From positions 119,062 through 183,061 of the forward strand of contig NZ_CP021649.1 of assembly GCF_002176815.1 (NCBI RefSeq): a DNA stretch of 64,000 nucleotides, in the 5' to 3' direction. The position numbers were made by a program, and so were the translations under genes. Within the stretch, counting starts at the first letter, position 1. Each line of letters opens with the position of its first letter. Shown here piece after piece: positions 55,553 through 64,000 of the stretch. This DNA is from Acidovorax sp. T1 (lineage in GTDB: Bacteria; Pseudomonadota; Gammaproteobacteria; Burkholderiales; Burkholderiaceae_C). The notes under the pieces were generated by a model. That model was given only the letters and a program-made list of their open reading frames with translations. It made no database searches and was not told where the DNA came from.

Positions 55553-55912
55553 TCAAGGCCCCCGCGTCCCACCCAGCGACGGAAATTCCGCTTCCGCACC
55601 TTTGGCTGTGCGCTGCTGCAGGGTGTGCAGTCGGCGTTGCATGCTCTGGATCTCCACCGTCTGCCCGGCAATGATTTCCTCGGCCAACTGCCGGGTGACA
55701 GGATCGCGCCCATGCTGCAACACCAGCCGCGCCATATCCACAGCGCCGGCGTGGTGCGGAATCATCATCGCCAGAAAGTCCTGGTCGGCCTGGCCTGCGT
55801 AGCCCGGGCTGTGCATGGCCTGCATCATGCGGGCCATCGATTCGTCCATATCCCGCTGGAATGCGCTGGTGTGCGCGGCGCTGGCGCCGTGGCTGGTGTG
55901 CGCGCCGCTCAT
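55553..55912 (-). CDS. DUF305 family metal-associated protein
   Basis: A 119-residue protein with a DUF305 core: MDESMARMMQAMHSPGYAGQADQDFLAMMIPHHAGAVDMA, then REIIAGQ-type EEIIAGQTVEIQSMQ. It is Met- and His-rich, as usual for DUF305 proteins that occur with copper-resistance genes. It lacks a signal peptide from this start. Its start overlaps the stop of the beta-propeller gene by four bases, so it is coupled. Confidence 0.85.
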   Translation of the reverse strand: MSGAHTSHGASAAHTSAFQRDMDESMARMMQAMHSPGYAGQADQDFLAMMIPHHAGAVDMARLVLQHGRDPVTRQLAEEIIAGQTVEIQSMQRRLHTLQQRTAKGAEAEFPSLGGTRGP

Positions 55913-57303
55913 GCCGTCTGGCCCTTCTCGCCCACACGCACGTAGACGAGGTTGATGCTCTTTTTGTTGCGCAGCGCGCCAGAGGGCAGCGTCAGATTGC
56001 CCAGGGGGATCTGCGCAATGAAGGTCGGGCGCAGCGGGTCGCTCACATCAAATGCACTGCACACGGTCTGGCCCGCGTTGGGCGTGCCGGGCAGCTCGTC
56101 CTGTTCGTGGGCCACATACAGCAGCGTGTTCTCGGGGTTGGTCCACAACCCGTGCGACTCGCGGCCACGGCTGGAGAAGGTGCCCACCACCTTGCGCTGT
56201 CCGCCCGGAGCGCTGCGGTCGATGATGGCGATCGGGCTCGACGCCACGCCGCCGGGGCCACCATCGTCGATGCGCGCCAGGCTGGCATAGACCACGCTGC
56301 CGCGCGCATTGCGCACGAACTCAACGTGGTTGGGCCGAGCGCCCATGCCGAGTGGCACGGTGTCGATCAGGTCGAAGCCACCCTGCGTCGAGCGGCAAGA
56401 CACCGCATCAGCCAGCTTGTGCGAGAACCACACCTCGGCACCGTCGGGTGTGGTCTTCATGAAGGGCGTGAAGCCGGGTTTGTCCTGTGCGCTGATGTCC
56501 AGCGTGGTCAGCCGCTGCGGTTGGCTGTGGCCATCCGCGCCGGGGTTGACGCGGAACACGTCGATCTTCGACACCTTCTGGCTGGCCACAAAGGCCAACG
56601 TACCCTCACGGTTGAACCACACCTGCGCCGGGCCGCTCAGTGTGGGCAGGTATTGGCGAACCGCGCTGGAGCCCGGGCTGTCGGCCCCCTTGAGCTGGCG
56701 AACGGCACGATCGACGCCGACGATGGCAATACGGTCTTCACCGCGCAGCGTGACCCACAGCTCGCGGCCGTTGCGCGTGAAAGTGGGCTCGTGCGGTTCG
56801 CGGCCCAGCAGCAGGCCACTACTCAGGCGCTCGGGGTTGGTGGTGGGCCCAGACGCAGGGTTGGGTGTGTTGCCGATCACGCGGCGCTGCTCGGCGTCGA
56901 TCAGATAAATGTTGCTGGAGCCGCGCCCGCTGGTGGCCAGCAGCCGGCCGTCGGGCGACGGCACCGCGCCGTGGGCGTCGATGCAGCCGTGGTACAGCGG
57001 CTTGTGGATCATCGCCGCGTGTGTCGGCGCCACGCCGGCGGTGACGTAGCGAAATGGAGGCCGCGGGTCTTCGTCGAAGCTGGTCAGGTTGATCGTGCTC
57101 TCGACGGTGTTCGTCTTCGGATCGATGACGACCAGCGTGTTGGAGTCTTCATTGGTGATGAAGACGCGGTCGCGCGGGTCGATGCCGGTGGCTGCGGCTC
57201 CCGCTGAAGCGCCGGACGGGGCCTGGGCATGTGCTGCGGGCAGCGCGCTGGCTGCCGCGGCGGCCAGGGTGTACTTGAGAATGTCGCGGCGTTGGGTGGT
57301 CAT
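55909..57303 (-). CDS. Secreted YVTN-type beta-propeller protein
   Basis: A 464-residue protein with a Tat-like signal (MTTQRRDILKYTLAAAAASALPAAHA). The mature part has repeats such as RVFITNEDSNTLVVIDPKTNTV, GRLLATSGRGSSNIYLIDAEQ and ELWVTLRGEDRIAIVGVD, typical of YVTN/lactonase-like propellers. It is unrelated in detail to the propeller at 2717. Role unknown; it could be an electron-transfer or metal-associated scaffold. Confidence 0.8.
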   Translation of the reverse strand: MTTQRRDILKYTLAAAAASALPAAHAQAPSGASAGAAATGIDPRDRVFITNEDSNTLVVIDPKTNTVESTINLTSFDEDPRPPFRYVTAGVAPTHAAMIHKPLYHGCIDAHGAVPSPDGRLLATSGRGSSNIYLIDAEQRRVIGNTPNPASGPTTNPERLSSGLLLGREPHEPTFTRNGRELWVTLRGEDRIAIVGVDRAVRQLKGADSPGSSAVRQYLPTLSGPAQVWFNREGTLAFVASQKVSKIDVFRVNPGADGHSQPQRLTTLDISAQDKPGFTPFMKTTPDGAEVWFSHKLADAVSCRSTQGGFDLIDTVPLGMGARPNHVEFVRNARGSVVYASLARIDDGGPGGVASSPIAIIDRSAPGGQRKVVGTFSSRGRESHGLWTNPENTLLYVAHEQDELPGTPNAGQTVCSAFDVSDPLRPTFIAQIPLGNLTLPSGALRNKKSINLVYVRVGEKGQTA

Positions 57304-57464
57304 GTGTGCTTTCTGAGTTGGTGTGGAGAGTGATCGCTTGGGTCGTGGGCCGGGAGCCGCCGATGAACCACTGCCCAGCGCTTGCTTCAGGTCAAGAGCG
57401 CGGCTCGGGCCGTTTCATTCCCTGGGCATGCCGACAGCGCGTCGCGCCGACGCCGCCCTGGCCT

Positions 57465-58364
57465 TCAGCGCGGGGTGCCAAGATGCCGATAGACCTCGGC
57501 CGACACCTGCGCCAGCACGCTGCGGTCGGCGTCGGACGACAGGGCGTAGCCGAAGGGACCGTCGACCCAGTAGAAGACATTGACCACACCTTCGCGTGCG
57601 AAGCGGAAGGCCGTGTCTGTGTTCTTCACGCTGGCCTGCAGTGCCTTGTCCGGCCCCGCGGCACTGCCCACGTCGGCGACATCGTTGGATACGTACAGCG
57701 TCAGTTTGCTGCCGAGCTCGTTGCGGTACATGAACTGCGCCACCGGCCCCTGGCCGCCCGGCAACAGGCGCCCGCCTTCCAGCGTATAGCCCTGGGCCTG
57801 CAGGTACGGCGGCTTCATCGGCGCGCCCATGCGCTTGGACAGCCAGGCCACGAGCTGGTCTTCGTGCGCCGCGTCCACCTCGACCGGGCGGCGCGGGTCG
57901 GGACTGTATACCGCGTGAGCCACCGCCGCGCGCTGCGCGAAGCCGCCCGCTGACGCCAGCGTCAGGCCGCGCTCGGCGGGTGCCGCGGCGGCCATGCGGC
58001 CGGCATCGTCGCCCCCCGCGGGCAGGCCGCCCCGCAAGCCCCAGCCTGTGGCGCCGCTGATGACGGCGATGGCGATCCCAGCGGCCAGGCGCTGGAGGTA
58101 CCAAGGCGTCTGCGGCACGGCGCGCGGGCGCGCCGATTTCAGCAGGCGCTGCGGCGGCTGTTCATCCAGCACGGGATCGAACAAGGCGTGCAGTTCGCGC
58201 TTATGCGCCCGGTAGGCCTCCAAGCGCTGCGCGTCTTCAGGGCGTGCGGCCAGATAAGCGGCGATCTCGACCTGGCGCTCAGCGGGCAGGCGGCCATCAA
58301 CGAACGCATGCAGGTCGGCCTCGGTGACCGGGGGAATGGACGGTGGCGGACGGTCGGTATTCAT
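57465..58364 (-). CDS. Membrane anti-sigma factor
   Basis: A 299-residue protein. The N-terminal zinc-finger-like anti-sigma domain (VTEADLHAFVDGRLPAERQVEIAAYL, then AYRAHKRELHALFD) precedes a membrane helix at about 95-115 (LAAGIAIAVISGATGWGL) and a periplasmic domain ending DADRSVLAQVSAEVYRHL. It follows the sigma gene at 58384-58887 by 19 bases. The zinc Cys residues of classical ZAS anti-sigma domains are absent. It should hold that sigma factor at the membrane. Confidence 0.8.
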   Translation of the reverse strand: MNTDRPPPSIPPVTEADLHAFVDGRLPAERQVEIAAYLAARPEDAQRLEAYRAHKRELHALFDPVLDEQPPQRLLKSARPRAVPQTPWYLQRLAAGIAIAVISGATGWGLRGGLPAGGDDAGRMAAAAPAERGLTLASAGGFAQRAAVAHAVYSPDPRRPVEVDAAHEDQLVAWLSKRMGAPMKPPYLQAQGYTLEGGRLLPGGQGPVAQFMYRNELGSKLTLYVSNDVADVGSAAGPDKALQASVKNTDTAFRFAREGVVNVFYWVDGPFGYALSSDADRSVLAQVSAEVYRHLGTPR

Positions 58365-58383
58365 GGGTTGCTTCGCAATACAT

Positions 58384-58887
58384 TCATTTGACGACTTTCA
58401 GCCGCACCGGTTCTGCGCGGCCTTCCATCAGGCCGCGCAGGCGCTCACGGCCTCGCGACAGGCGCGACATCACGGTGCCGATGGGGATACCCAGGGCCTG
58501 CGCCACATCGGCATAGGCCATGTCTTCCAGCGTCACCAGAAGAAGCACTTCCTTCTGCTCGACGGGCAGCAAGTCCAGTGCAGCCTGCAGATCCAGTACA
58601 GCCAGCCTGTCGGTTTGTGTCGGCGCCACCGGCACTTCGGGCGTGTCGTCGTCCATGGTCACGGTGTGCAGCCTGGGACGGCGCACGCCATCGACGTGCA
58701 GGTTGTGCATGATGCTGAAGAGCCAGGCGCGCATGTCGGCCACGCCGCCCCACAGGTTCGACTTGGCCCAGGCCCGCTCCAGCGTGTCCTGCACCAAATC
58801 GTCGGCGTCGTCACGGTTGTTCACCAGTGCGCGCGAATAGCGGCGCAGGCGCGGCACCCAGCTCAGCAGGCTTGCGTCGTCTTGCAT
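58384..58887 (-). CDS. ECF-type RNA polymerase sigma factor
   Basis: 167 residues from ATG 58887. Region 2 reads SWVPRLRRYSRALVNNRDDADDLVQDTLERAW; region 4 reads LDLLPVEQKEVLLLVTLEDMAYADVAQALGIPIGTVMSRL. It is different from the sigma factor at 54949 (about a third identical by eye). It pairs with the anti-sigma gene directly downstream. Two such pairs in one 6-kb run are unusual. Confidence 0.88.
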   Translation of the reverse strand: MQDDASLLSWVPRLRRYSRALVNNRDDADDLVQDTLERAWAKSNLWGGVADMRAWLFSIMHNLHVDGVRRPRLHTVTMDDDTPEVPVAPTQTDRLAVLDLQAALDLLPVEQKEVLLLVTLEDMAYADVAQALGIPIGTVMSRLSRGRERLRGLMEGRAEPVRLKVVK

Positions 58888-58933
58888 CGGGGGGTCGTGG
58901 CCTGAGGGTCTGGACGGAAGTCGACAGCAAATG

Positions 58934-59323
58934 TCATTCCTTGATGATGTGCCAGACGTCTTTGAAGTTGTCGCCGGCGCGGTCGCCGGGCTTCTGGTCG
59001 GCCTGGTAGGTGTACACCGGCTTGCCCTTGTAGGCCCACTGGCGCGCACCGTCGTCGCGCATGACGATCGTGTATGCACCGGCGGGTTGGTCGCTGGCGG
59101 CGGCCATCGCGGGCGGCCACAGCGCGGCGCAGCCGCCGTTGCAGGTGCTCTTGCCGCTGCCTGCCACGTCCTTGTCGAAGGTGTAGAGCGTCATGCCCTT
59201 GGCGTCGACCAGCGCGCCGTTGGCGAGCTTGGCCGGCGCGTCGGCAGCCATAGCGCCGGTGAGTGGTGCCGCGAAGGAAGCCGCTGTGATCAGCAGCGCG
59301 GCCAGAGTCGAAAGGTGCTTCAT
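58934..59323 (-). CDS. Secreted COG4315-type protein (Yx(F/W/Y)xxD repeats)
   Basis: 129 residues from ATG 59323. A signal peptide (MKHLSTLAALLITAASFAAPLTGAMA) precedes a COG4315 domain: two copies of the repeat TLYTFDKD and PVYTYQAD, with CNGGCAALWPP containing two cysteines. The family is often found near redox or stress genes and its function is not known. It ends 46 bases before the sigma-factor gene. Confidence 0.85.
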   Translation of the reverse strand: MKHLSTLAALLITAASFAAPLTGAMAADAPAKLANGALVDAKGMTLYTFDKDVAGSGKSTCNGGCAALWPPAMAAASDQPAGAYTIVMRDDGARQWAYKGKPVYTYQADQKPGDRAGDNFKDVWHIIKE

Positions 59324-59371
59324 GGGGTTGTCCTTTAGGGTCTGGTGGAGAGTAGCCACGCTGCGTGCCGT

Positions 59372-59803
59372 TCAGTAAGCCGCAGCCACCGCCAGCTTGG
59401 GGTCGATCTGCCAGGTTTCACTGACGATCTTGCCTTCACGGAACGTCAGCACGTAGCGCACCTTGATGGGCATCTTGCCTTCGAAGACGACGTTGGCCGA
59501 GACGGTGGCGCCCTTGGGGTTGGCCGATTCTTCAATCTGGCCGACTGTGAGCTTCAGTGGGCCGACGGCCTTGCCGAACTTCTCCCAGGTGCCGCGAATG
59601 GCATCGGTGGTGGCATAGGTGCCGTCGAGTGGGCCGCCTACCCAGTTCAGCTGGGCCTGGTCGGCATAGGCACGCATGACGATCTGGGTGTCGCCCGAGG
59701 CGATGGCCTGGAAGTGCGTGCGGGCGTCGTCGCTGGGGGCGGCGAAGGCGCTGCCGGAGGCGAGCGTCAGGGCGGTGGCGGCGAAAGCGAAAGTCTTGAA
59801 CAT
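59372..59803 (-). CDS. Secreted NTF2/SnoaL-like protein
   Basis: A 143-residue protein with a signal peptide (MFKTFAFAATALTLASGSAFA) and an NTF2-like fold: FQAIASGDTQIVMRAYADQAQLNWVG, then KVRYVLTFREGKIVSETWQID. Such small cone-shaped domains bind small ligands or act as isomerases; nothing here predicts a substrate. It may begin the present transcript, because the next gene upstream is truncated. Confidence 0.75.
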   Translation of the reverse strand: MFKTFAFAATALTLASGSAFAAPSDDARTHFQAIASGDTQIVMRAYADQAQLNWVGGPLDGTYATTDAIRGTWEKFGKAVGPLKLTVGQIEESANPKGATVSANVVFEGKMPIKVRYVLTFREGKIVSETWQIDPKLAVAAAY

Positions 59804-59964
59804 TGTGGGCTCCGATGAAGGGTTGGTGTGAAGTGAAGGGGGGTGAGTGCTGGACGAAGGGTCCGATAGGTCCCGACAAAAGAGCAGACGGCGTCGGCAT
59901 GCGGTCTATTCCAGAGCGTGCAAAGAAATTTAGGGTCAGGGCCCTGGGCCGTGAATTCGAGGCT

Positions 59965-60250
59965 TCAGCCCAGCAGGGCCGGCACCCAGCGGTTGATGAG
60001 CGCGCCTCCGACGATGAGCCAGCCGAACAAGATCAACGCCAGCAGCAGCGGCTTGGCCCCGGCCTTGCGAATGGCGCCGATGTGCGTGGCCAGGCCGAGC
60101 GCAGCCATCGCCATCGCCAGCAGCGCGGTGTCAATCTCGATCGTCACTGCCACCACCGACGCCGGCAGCCATTGCAGCGAATTGAGCAACACAACCGCGA
60201 CGAAGCCGAAGGCGAACCAGGGCACAGCGAGTTGACCCTTGGCGTGAGCA
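59965..60250 (-). pseudogene. YeiH-family (putative sulfate/sulfite exporter) C-terminal fragment
   Basis: The remaining about 94 residues cover the last helices: VPWFAFGFVAVVLLNSLQWLP, LLAMAMAALGLATHIGAIRKAG and PLLLALILFGWLIVGGALI, matching the C-terminus of the UPF0324/YeiH family. The 5' end was removed by IS1071 copy 2, whose end lies at 60251. With the sulfite dehydrogenase it suggests the original locus dealt with sulfite or sulfate. Confidence 0.8.
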
Positions 60251-63200
60251 GGGGTCTCCTCGTTTTCAGTGCAATAAGTGACGGTACGAAAAGCTAGCAC
60301 TGGCGCGGAGGTGGTGTTGGTAGATCGTTGATTTCATTGACTTTCCTGTTCACTTTCAAATCTGCGATTCGTGGCGTCAAACCGTGGTCGGTTTCATCCA
60401 TTGGTGCCAGTTATCGATGCATTTGGCCGCGAAGGCAGGATTTGGTCAGCATAGCGGTCAACCGGGAAGCGAAACACACCCCGCAAGTTGATGCTCTCCA
60501 GCCTGGTGGGCGCAATCTTCCCGATCAGTTCCGGTGGAATGACCTGGCGGCGGTTCGACCAGCGATCCAGGACCGCCTGCATCTGTGAGGTATTCCACGC
60601 CATCACGATGTTGGCCATCAGGCTCAACGCATCGGCCACAGCCTGCATTTCATCGACACGTTTGGCCTGCGCCGGGCTGATCCGGCCGGTATAAATGGCG
60701 CGCTTGAGGGCGTTAACAGCCTCGCCCCGATTGAGCACCCGGCGCAACTCGTTCCTGAAAGCGTCCTTGACAAAGTAGTCAGCCAAAAACGCCGTACGCA
60801 GCAACCGCCCCAATTGCACGCCAGCCTCATAGATTGGATCGCCCTGGGCGGCAGAACCGAACCGCGCAAGAGCTGCCACCGCACTGGCATGTCCGCTCAT
60901 GACCGAGGCTGCCAGGTGCACCAGACTATCCCAATGCTTTTCGATCAAAGCGACGTCGACATTGGCTTCGCACACCGCAGCGATTTCTGCGGGCACTTTG
61001 GTGCCGCGTGGCACAAAGAGGTGGCGCTGTTTGAGTTCCTTCAACCGCGGGCAAAGATCAAAACCAAGCAAACGGGCATGTGACATGGCAAAGTCGGTGT
61101 AGCCATGGGTATCCACAGCAAGCTGGCTGGTCTCCAGCTTTTCTTGGCGGATGACACCTTCAATGGCCACGCTCGCCTGGCGCTCATTGAGCACAAAGGG
61201 CTGCGCATGGAAGATGCCCCACCGGTCTTTTACATGGGAGTAGATTCCAATGGAAGGTGTGTTGCGCCGAGGATCAAGCCGGGCTTGCCACACCCGTTTG
61301 GTGGTCTCCATGCTCATCATGTCAGAAGATGCCAAATCGGACCGCCCCCAGGTGGCGGCAATCGGGTGTCGCTGCATGAATTCCAGCACAGCCTGGCAGG
61401 CCTGGCTCAGACGCCGTTCGTCCCGCGCCCAGCGCATGGCCTGGCGAATGCTGGTGGCAGACAATTGCGGAATCATGCGCGCGCATTCGACCGCAGTCAG
61501 ACTGGTGCCGTGGGCCATGATGCCGGCATAGACCATCAGCAGCTCGTCGGTAGAGCGCGGCTCACGTCCGAGCATGATCCAGCTAAAGCGCACCTGGGCG
61601 TCAACGGCCAGAATCACTTCCGGCAATTGAACCTCACCGATGCGGTGATCCAAAGCCGCGCGCAGCTTGGTCACTTCTGGGTCTTCGTCCTCTGCGGGCA
61701 ATGGCGACAAATGGAGTTCATCATCCACGCGCAGTACGCCACTGCGGGCTGCAGCGGCCACCGCATCGACACCGGCAGTTACTCTGGCCAGCAAAGGCTT
61801 CAAGAAAGTGGCAGCCTTGCTGGGTAACGATAGACGGGCATAGTGTTTCTTGGACTCTGCCTGCCAACGCTCGTCCGTGAAGAACAAGCGCGCACGACCC
61901 CGAAAGCTCAGGCTGTGCTCAATCCAGACCGAGCCATTGCGCACCGCGCGGCGCAGGGCAAACAGGGTGGCCACCTCCAACGCCTGAAACGCCCGTTCCC
62001 GGTCTGGGCTGGAGATCGAAACCTGCCAGATCATTCCCAGACTTGGTGCCACCACTTCAACTGGCAGCTTTCTGGATCCTTTGAGATATAAAGCTTGCAG
62101 CTTGGCAAGGTACTCGATGGCAGGATGCTCGCCGGTGGCCTGCCAGGGCAGCTTTGCAATGGCGACGAGCAACGACCGCACGGGGCGAATTCCATCAATC
62201 AATCCCTCGCGGACCAGGGAGGCCCTGCTCGGTGGTTTGCGTTTCTGGGTTTCGGTGATCAAGGCTTCAAGACGGGCACGCAACTCAGCATCTGGCACCG
62301 CACCTTGCGCGCTCAAGGCAACAAGTTCGCCGAGCAGCGTTTTGTACATTGCGGCCCAATTGACGGTAGCGGGGACATCGGCGGCAGCCTGACGCCACAG
62401 ATCGGCGATCCGGCGCTGCACCATAAGGATCAACTGGTCTGTGGTGGTGAACAGGCAATACCGAAGAAAGCATGCGACCTCCACGGTGCGCGCTGGCTCT
62501 TTGATCTTGGCTCCGGCTGAGGGCGGCCTGGAGACAAGTCGGCGCGCGTAGCGGCGCAAGATGAGATCGGGGATGTCTGCCAGGTGCTTATGAACGTCCA
62601 GCGTGTAAAGCAGGTCGATGCGCTCCAGTACCTCGCTGATTTGGCGGGTTGAGTGTTTCGCCGGTGCAGCCCATAGCCAACTCTGCTGGGTTTGTCCATC
62701 TGGGCGCAGCTCTGAAACTGAGGCTCGCCAGCGATCAAGTGTTGCTGGATCAACGCTGGCGGCGATGGCGGTGCCTGTTTCAACTTCAAGCTGGGCAAGT
62801 GCCGCCGCAATCAGTGTCCGAATTGCCCGCTCGTGCACGATCACCAGCTTGTTCTTGTACAGCCATTGACGCGCCCGCACGAGTAGCTGATCGCGGTCGG
62901 CGCAGCGCGCCACTTCGTCGCGCAGTTCACGTACCAGTGAGCGGCGCTGGTGCTCGCTCATCCACTGGAATCCAAGGACCGTGCAGGCTACTTGTTGGTG
63001 ATCGAATAGCGTGCGCCCGCGTTCATACATGGCTCTCAGCGAGGCGACTTCTGGTGCTGCAATGCCAAGCTCGTTGCCAAGGTGGCGCCACAAGGCTACT
63101 GGAATTACCCGAAAGGCACCGAGCAAACGCCCACTCATGCGCAGGAAACCAATATGGAGCGCCAGACCAAGCTTGTGGGAATCACCTCGGCGTGCATTGA

Positions 63201-63454
63201 TTGCGTCGCGCTCGGCACCATCGAAGGTGAAAAATGCCTTCATCTCGAAGTCGCTGATATCGCGGGGGAGCCCACGCATCCCCAAAAACGTTGTGTGCCA
63301 ACCCTGCATCGTGAACCTCAAAAGTGGGAGGCCACCATACCCGTTTACAAAGCGAACAGGAAAGTCAATGAAATCAACGGTCTACCCAGACCACCCCCGC
63401 GCCAGTGCTAGCTTTGCGTACCGTCACTTATTGCACTGAAAACGAGGAGACCCC
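60251..63454 (-). mobile_element. IS1071 copy 2, intact (3,204 bp)
   Basis: It has the full length known for IS1071, about 110-base terminal repeats (60251-60360 and 63345-63454) and a complete transposase gene. Its inner flank is GAGCA and its outer flank GAATC, so it has no duplication of its own. It is in the same orientation as copy 1. Confidence 0.97.
60394..63309 (-). CDS. tnpA: IS1071 transposase (Tn3 family)
   Basis: A 971-residue Tn3-family transposase starting at ATG 63309. The N-terminus (GLPRDISDFEMKAFFTFDG) is the DNA-binding part. The catalytic triad is visible in LASSDMMSMETT, AVDTHGYTDFA and VLNRGEAVNAL. IS1071 has no resolvase, as here. It could mobilise both IS1071 copies and everything between them. 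Confidence 0.97.
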   Translation of the reverse strand: MQGWHTTFLGMRGLPRDISDFEMKAFFTFDGAERDAINARRGDSHKLGLALHIGFLRMSGRLLGAFRVIPVALWRHLGNELGIAAPEVASLRAMYERGRTLFDHQQVACTVLGFQWMSEHQRRSLVRELRDEVARCADRDQLLVRARQWLYKNKLVIVHERAIRTLIAAALAQLEVETGTAIAASVDPATLDRWRASVSELRPDGQTQQSWLWAAPAKHSTRQISEVLERIDLLYTLDVHKHLADIPDLILRRYARRLVSRPPSAGAKIKEPARTVEVACFLRYCLFTTTDQLILMVQRRIADLWRQAAADVPATVNWAAMYKTLLGELVALSAQGAVPDAELRARLEALITETQKRKPPSRASLVREGLIDGIRPVRSLLVAIAKLPWQATGEHPAIEYLAKLQALYLKGSRKLPVEVVAPSLGMIWQVSISSPDRERAFQALEVATLFALRRAVRNGSVWIEHSLSFRGRARLFFTDERWQAESKKHYARLSLPSKAATFLKPLLARVTAGVDAVAAAARSGVLRVDDELHLSPLPAEDEDPEVTKLRAALDHRIGEVQLPEVILAVDAQVRFSWIMLGREPRSTDELLMVYAGIMAHGTSLTAVECARMIPQLSATSIRQAMRWARDERRLSQACQAVLEFMQRHPIAATWGRSDLASSDMMSMETTKRVWQARLDPRRNTPSIGIYSHVKDRWGIFHAQPFVLNERQASVAIEGVIRQEKLETSQLAVDTHGYTDFAMSHARLLGFDLCPRLKELKQRHLFVPRGTKVPAEIAAVCEANVDVALIEKHWDSLVHLAASVMSGHASAVAALARFGSAAQGDPIYEAGVQLGRLLRTAFLADYFVKDAFRNELRRVLNRGEAVNALKRAIYTGRISPAQAKRVDEMQAVADALSLMANIVMAWNTSQMQAVLDRWSNRRQVIPPELIGKIAPTRLESINLRGVFRFPVDRYADQILPSRPNASITGTNG

Positions 63455-63459
63455 GAATC
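63455..63459. repeat. Outer target-site duplication GAATC, right
   Basis: Partner of 16818-16822; it directly follows the right end of IS1071 copy 2. Confidence 0.9.
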
Positions 63460-63646
63460 AGCGAGGCACAGGGCTGCCGGCTGACTGCGCCAACAGCGGT
63501 ACGCGAAGCGCAAGGGCACGCTTTTTTCTGTTTTTGACAGATCCCGGGGTTTCTGTGCCAACGTCGAAGGTTTTTTCCGCAGTTGCCACGCCGCCTGTTT
63601 AGATTCCTCGGCCTCCCCGGAAACCCGCTGCAACCCCAACTGGCAA

Positions 63647-63997
63647 TCAACCCCGGTAGTAGAGACGCAGACGCGCGTCGCGTTCTTCAGGGGACTCGCT
63701 CCGCAATTCGTTGATTACTTGCTCACGCGTCTTGCCTGGACCTGCCGCATCAGGTGTGCGAAGCGGGAAGTTGCTTTGGCCGTAAGAAAGTCGTCCTTGC
63801 TGCATAGCAGCCTTAGTTTCGGCGATGACTTGCTCTCGCGTCTTCTCGCTCTTGAAATGTTCCGGGTGAACGATGAAGCCCTTTTCGTTGTTGGCGGGAT
63901 GCTCGTACGCTGCCGAAGCAATCCCTGGAAGGCCCAAGGTAACCACTGCGGCCGCGGCGGCAATCATGGAAGAAAGGGAAAGACGTTGTTTGATCAT
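63647..63997 (-). CDS. DUF4148 family secreted protein
   Basis: A 116-residue protein with a signal peptide (about residues 1-29, ending IASAAYEH) and two copies of the motif TREQVI (KTREQVIAETKAAMQ and KTREQVINELRSES), the mark of DUF4148, a beta-proteobacterial family of unknown function. It is outside the composite transposon and would originally have been followed by the small secreted gene now at 16545-16784. Confidence 0.85.
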   Translation of the reverse strand: MIKQRLSLSSMIAAAAAVVTLGLPGIASAAYEHPANNEKGFIVHPEHFKSEKTREQVIAETKAAMQQGRLSYGQSNFPLRTPDAAGPGKTREQVINELRSESPEERDARLRLYYRG

Positions 63998-64000
63998 GGT

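Larger units (their letters stand above)
16823..63454. mobile_element. IS1071 composite transposon, 46.6 kb
   Basis: Two directly oriented IS1071 copies (tnpA on the minus strand in both) bound this segment. The 5-bp sequence GAATC flanks it on both sides, as expected if the whole unit transposed by a Tn3-type mechanism. Without the nested 31-kb transposon the unit would be about 15.3 kb. Its private cargo is the sulfite-oxidation gene run at 51.3-60.25 kb. The insertion lies between two minus-strand secreted-protein genes. Confidence 0.88.

Noticed and set aside
63500..63540. AAGCG...CGCTT followed by a T-run as a terminator
   Set aside because: The stem is only five bases and points along the plus strand, where no gene ends.

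Overview
The window looks like a piece of a beta-proteobacterial (Comamonadaceae-type) accessory region: high-GC metal-resistance genes, a mer promoter of Tn21/Tn501 type, IS1071, a Tn4651-type Tn3 transposon and an IS21-family element. It could be a plasmid, an ICE or a chromosomal island; I see no replication, conjugation, rRNA or tRNA gene that decides this.

Layout. (1) 1-16.8 kb: metal handling. The 3' end of a Cu(I)/Ag(I) P-type ATPase, a DUF3141 protein, a periplasmic beta-propeller, a mercury-uptake module (merR-ynfA facing merT-merP-GDCC protein, with no merA), a MgtC/DUF4010 membrane protein, DUF2789, a complete Cus-type RND efflux operon (C-B-A) and an ATP-grasp-like protein. (2) 16,823-63,454: a 46.6-kb IS1071 composite transposon bounded by two direct IS1071 copies and by the 5-bp duplication GAATC on its outer sides. 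(3) Inside the left IS1071 copy sits a 31,287-bp Tn4651-type Tn3 transposon (18,415-49,701) with its own inverted repeats and the 5-bp duplication GCATA; it splits the IS1071 transposase into two pieces that sum exactly to one IS1071. (4) Between the IS1071 copies, 51.3-60.25 kb carries a one-directional gene run for sulfite oxidation and stress sensing (SorAB-like sulfite dehydrogenase, DUF305, beta-propeller, two ECF sigma/putative anti-sigma pairs, remnant of a YeiH-type exporter). (5) 63.46-64.0 kb: a DUF4148 gene outside the composite.

The 31-kb transposon carries its own transposase (right end) and a TnpS/TnpT cointegrate-resolution pair with a dyad site between them. Its cargo is an H-NS-like silencer, an HNH-domain protein, the IetAS AAA-ATPase/subtilase defence pair, a Shedu (DUF4263) nuclease gene, an RND metal-efflux operon with CzcI-like leader and a chromate operon (chrB, chrA, a superoxide dismutase-rhodanese fusion, a ChrB C-terminal-domain protein). 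It thus combines phage defence, xenogene silencing and metal resistance.

Two identical 2,601-bp IS21-family copies lie inverted in this transposon. One landed exactly at the tnpT stop codon (duplication ATCAAT) and left it intact; the other interrupts the Shedu gene (duplication GTCA), which can be rejoined in frame to a 477-residue protein. The nesting order is therefore: IS1071, then the Tn4651-type element into IS1071, then (or earlier) IS21 into that element.
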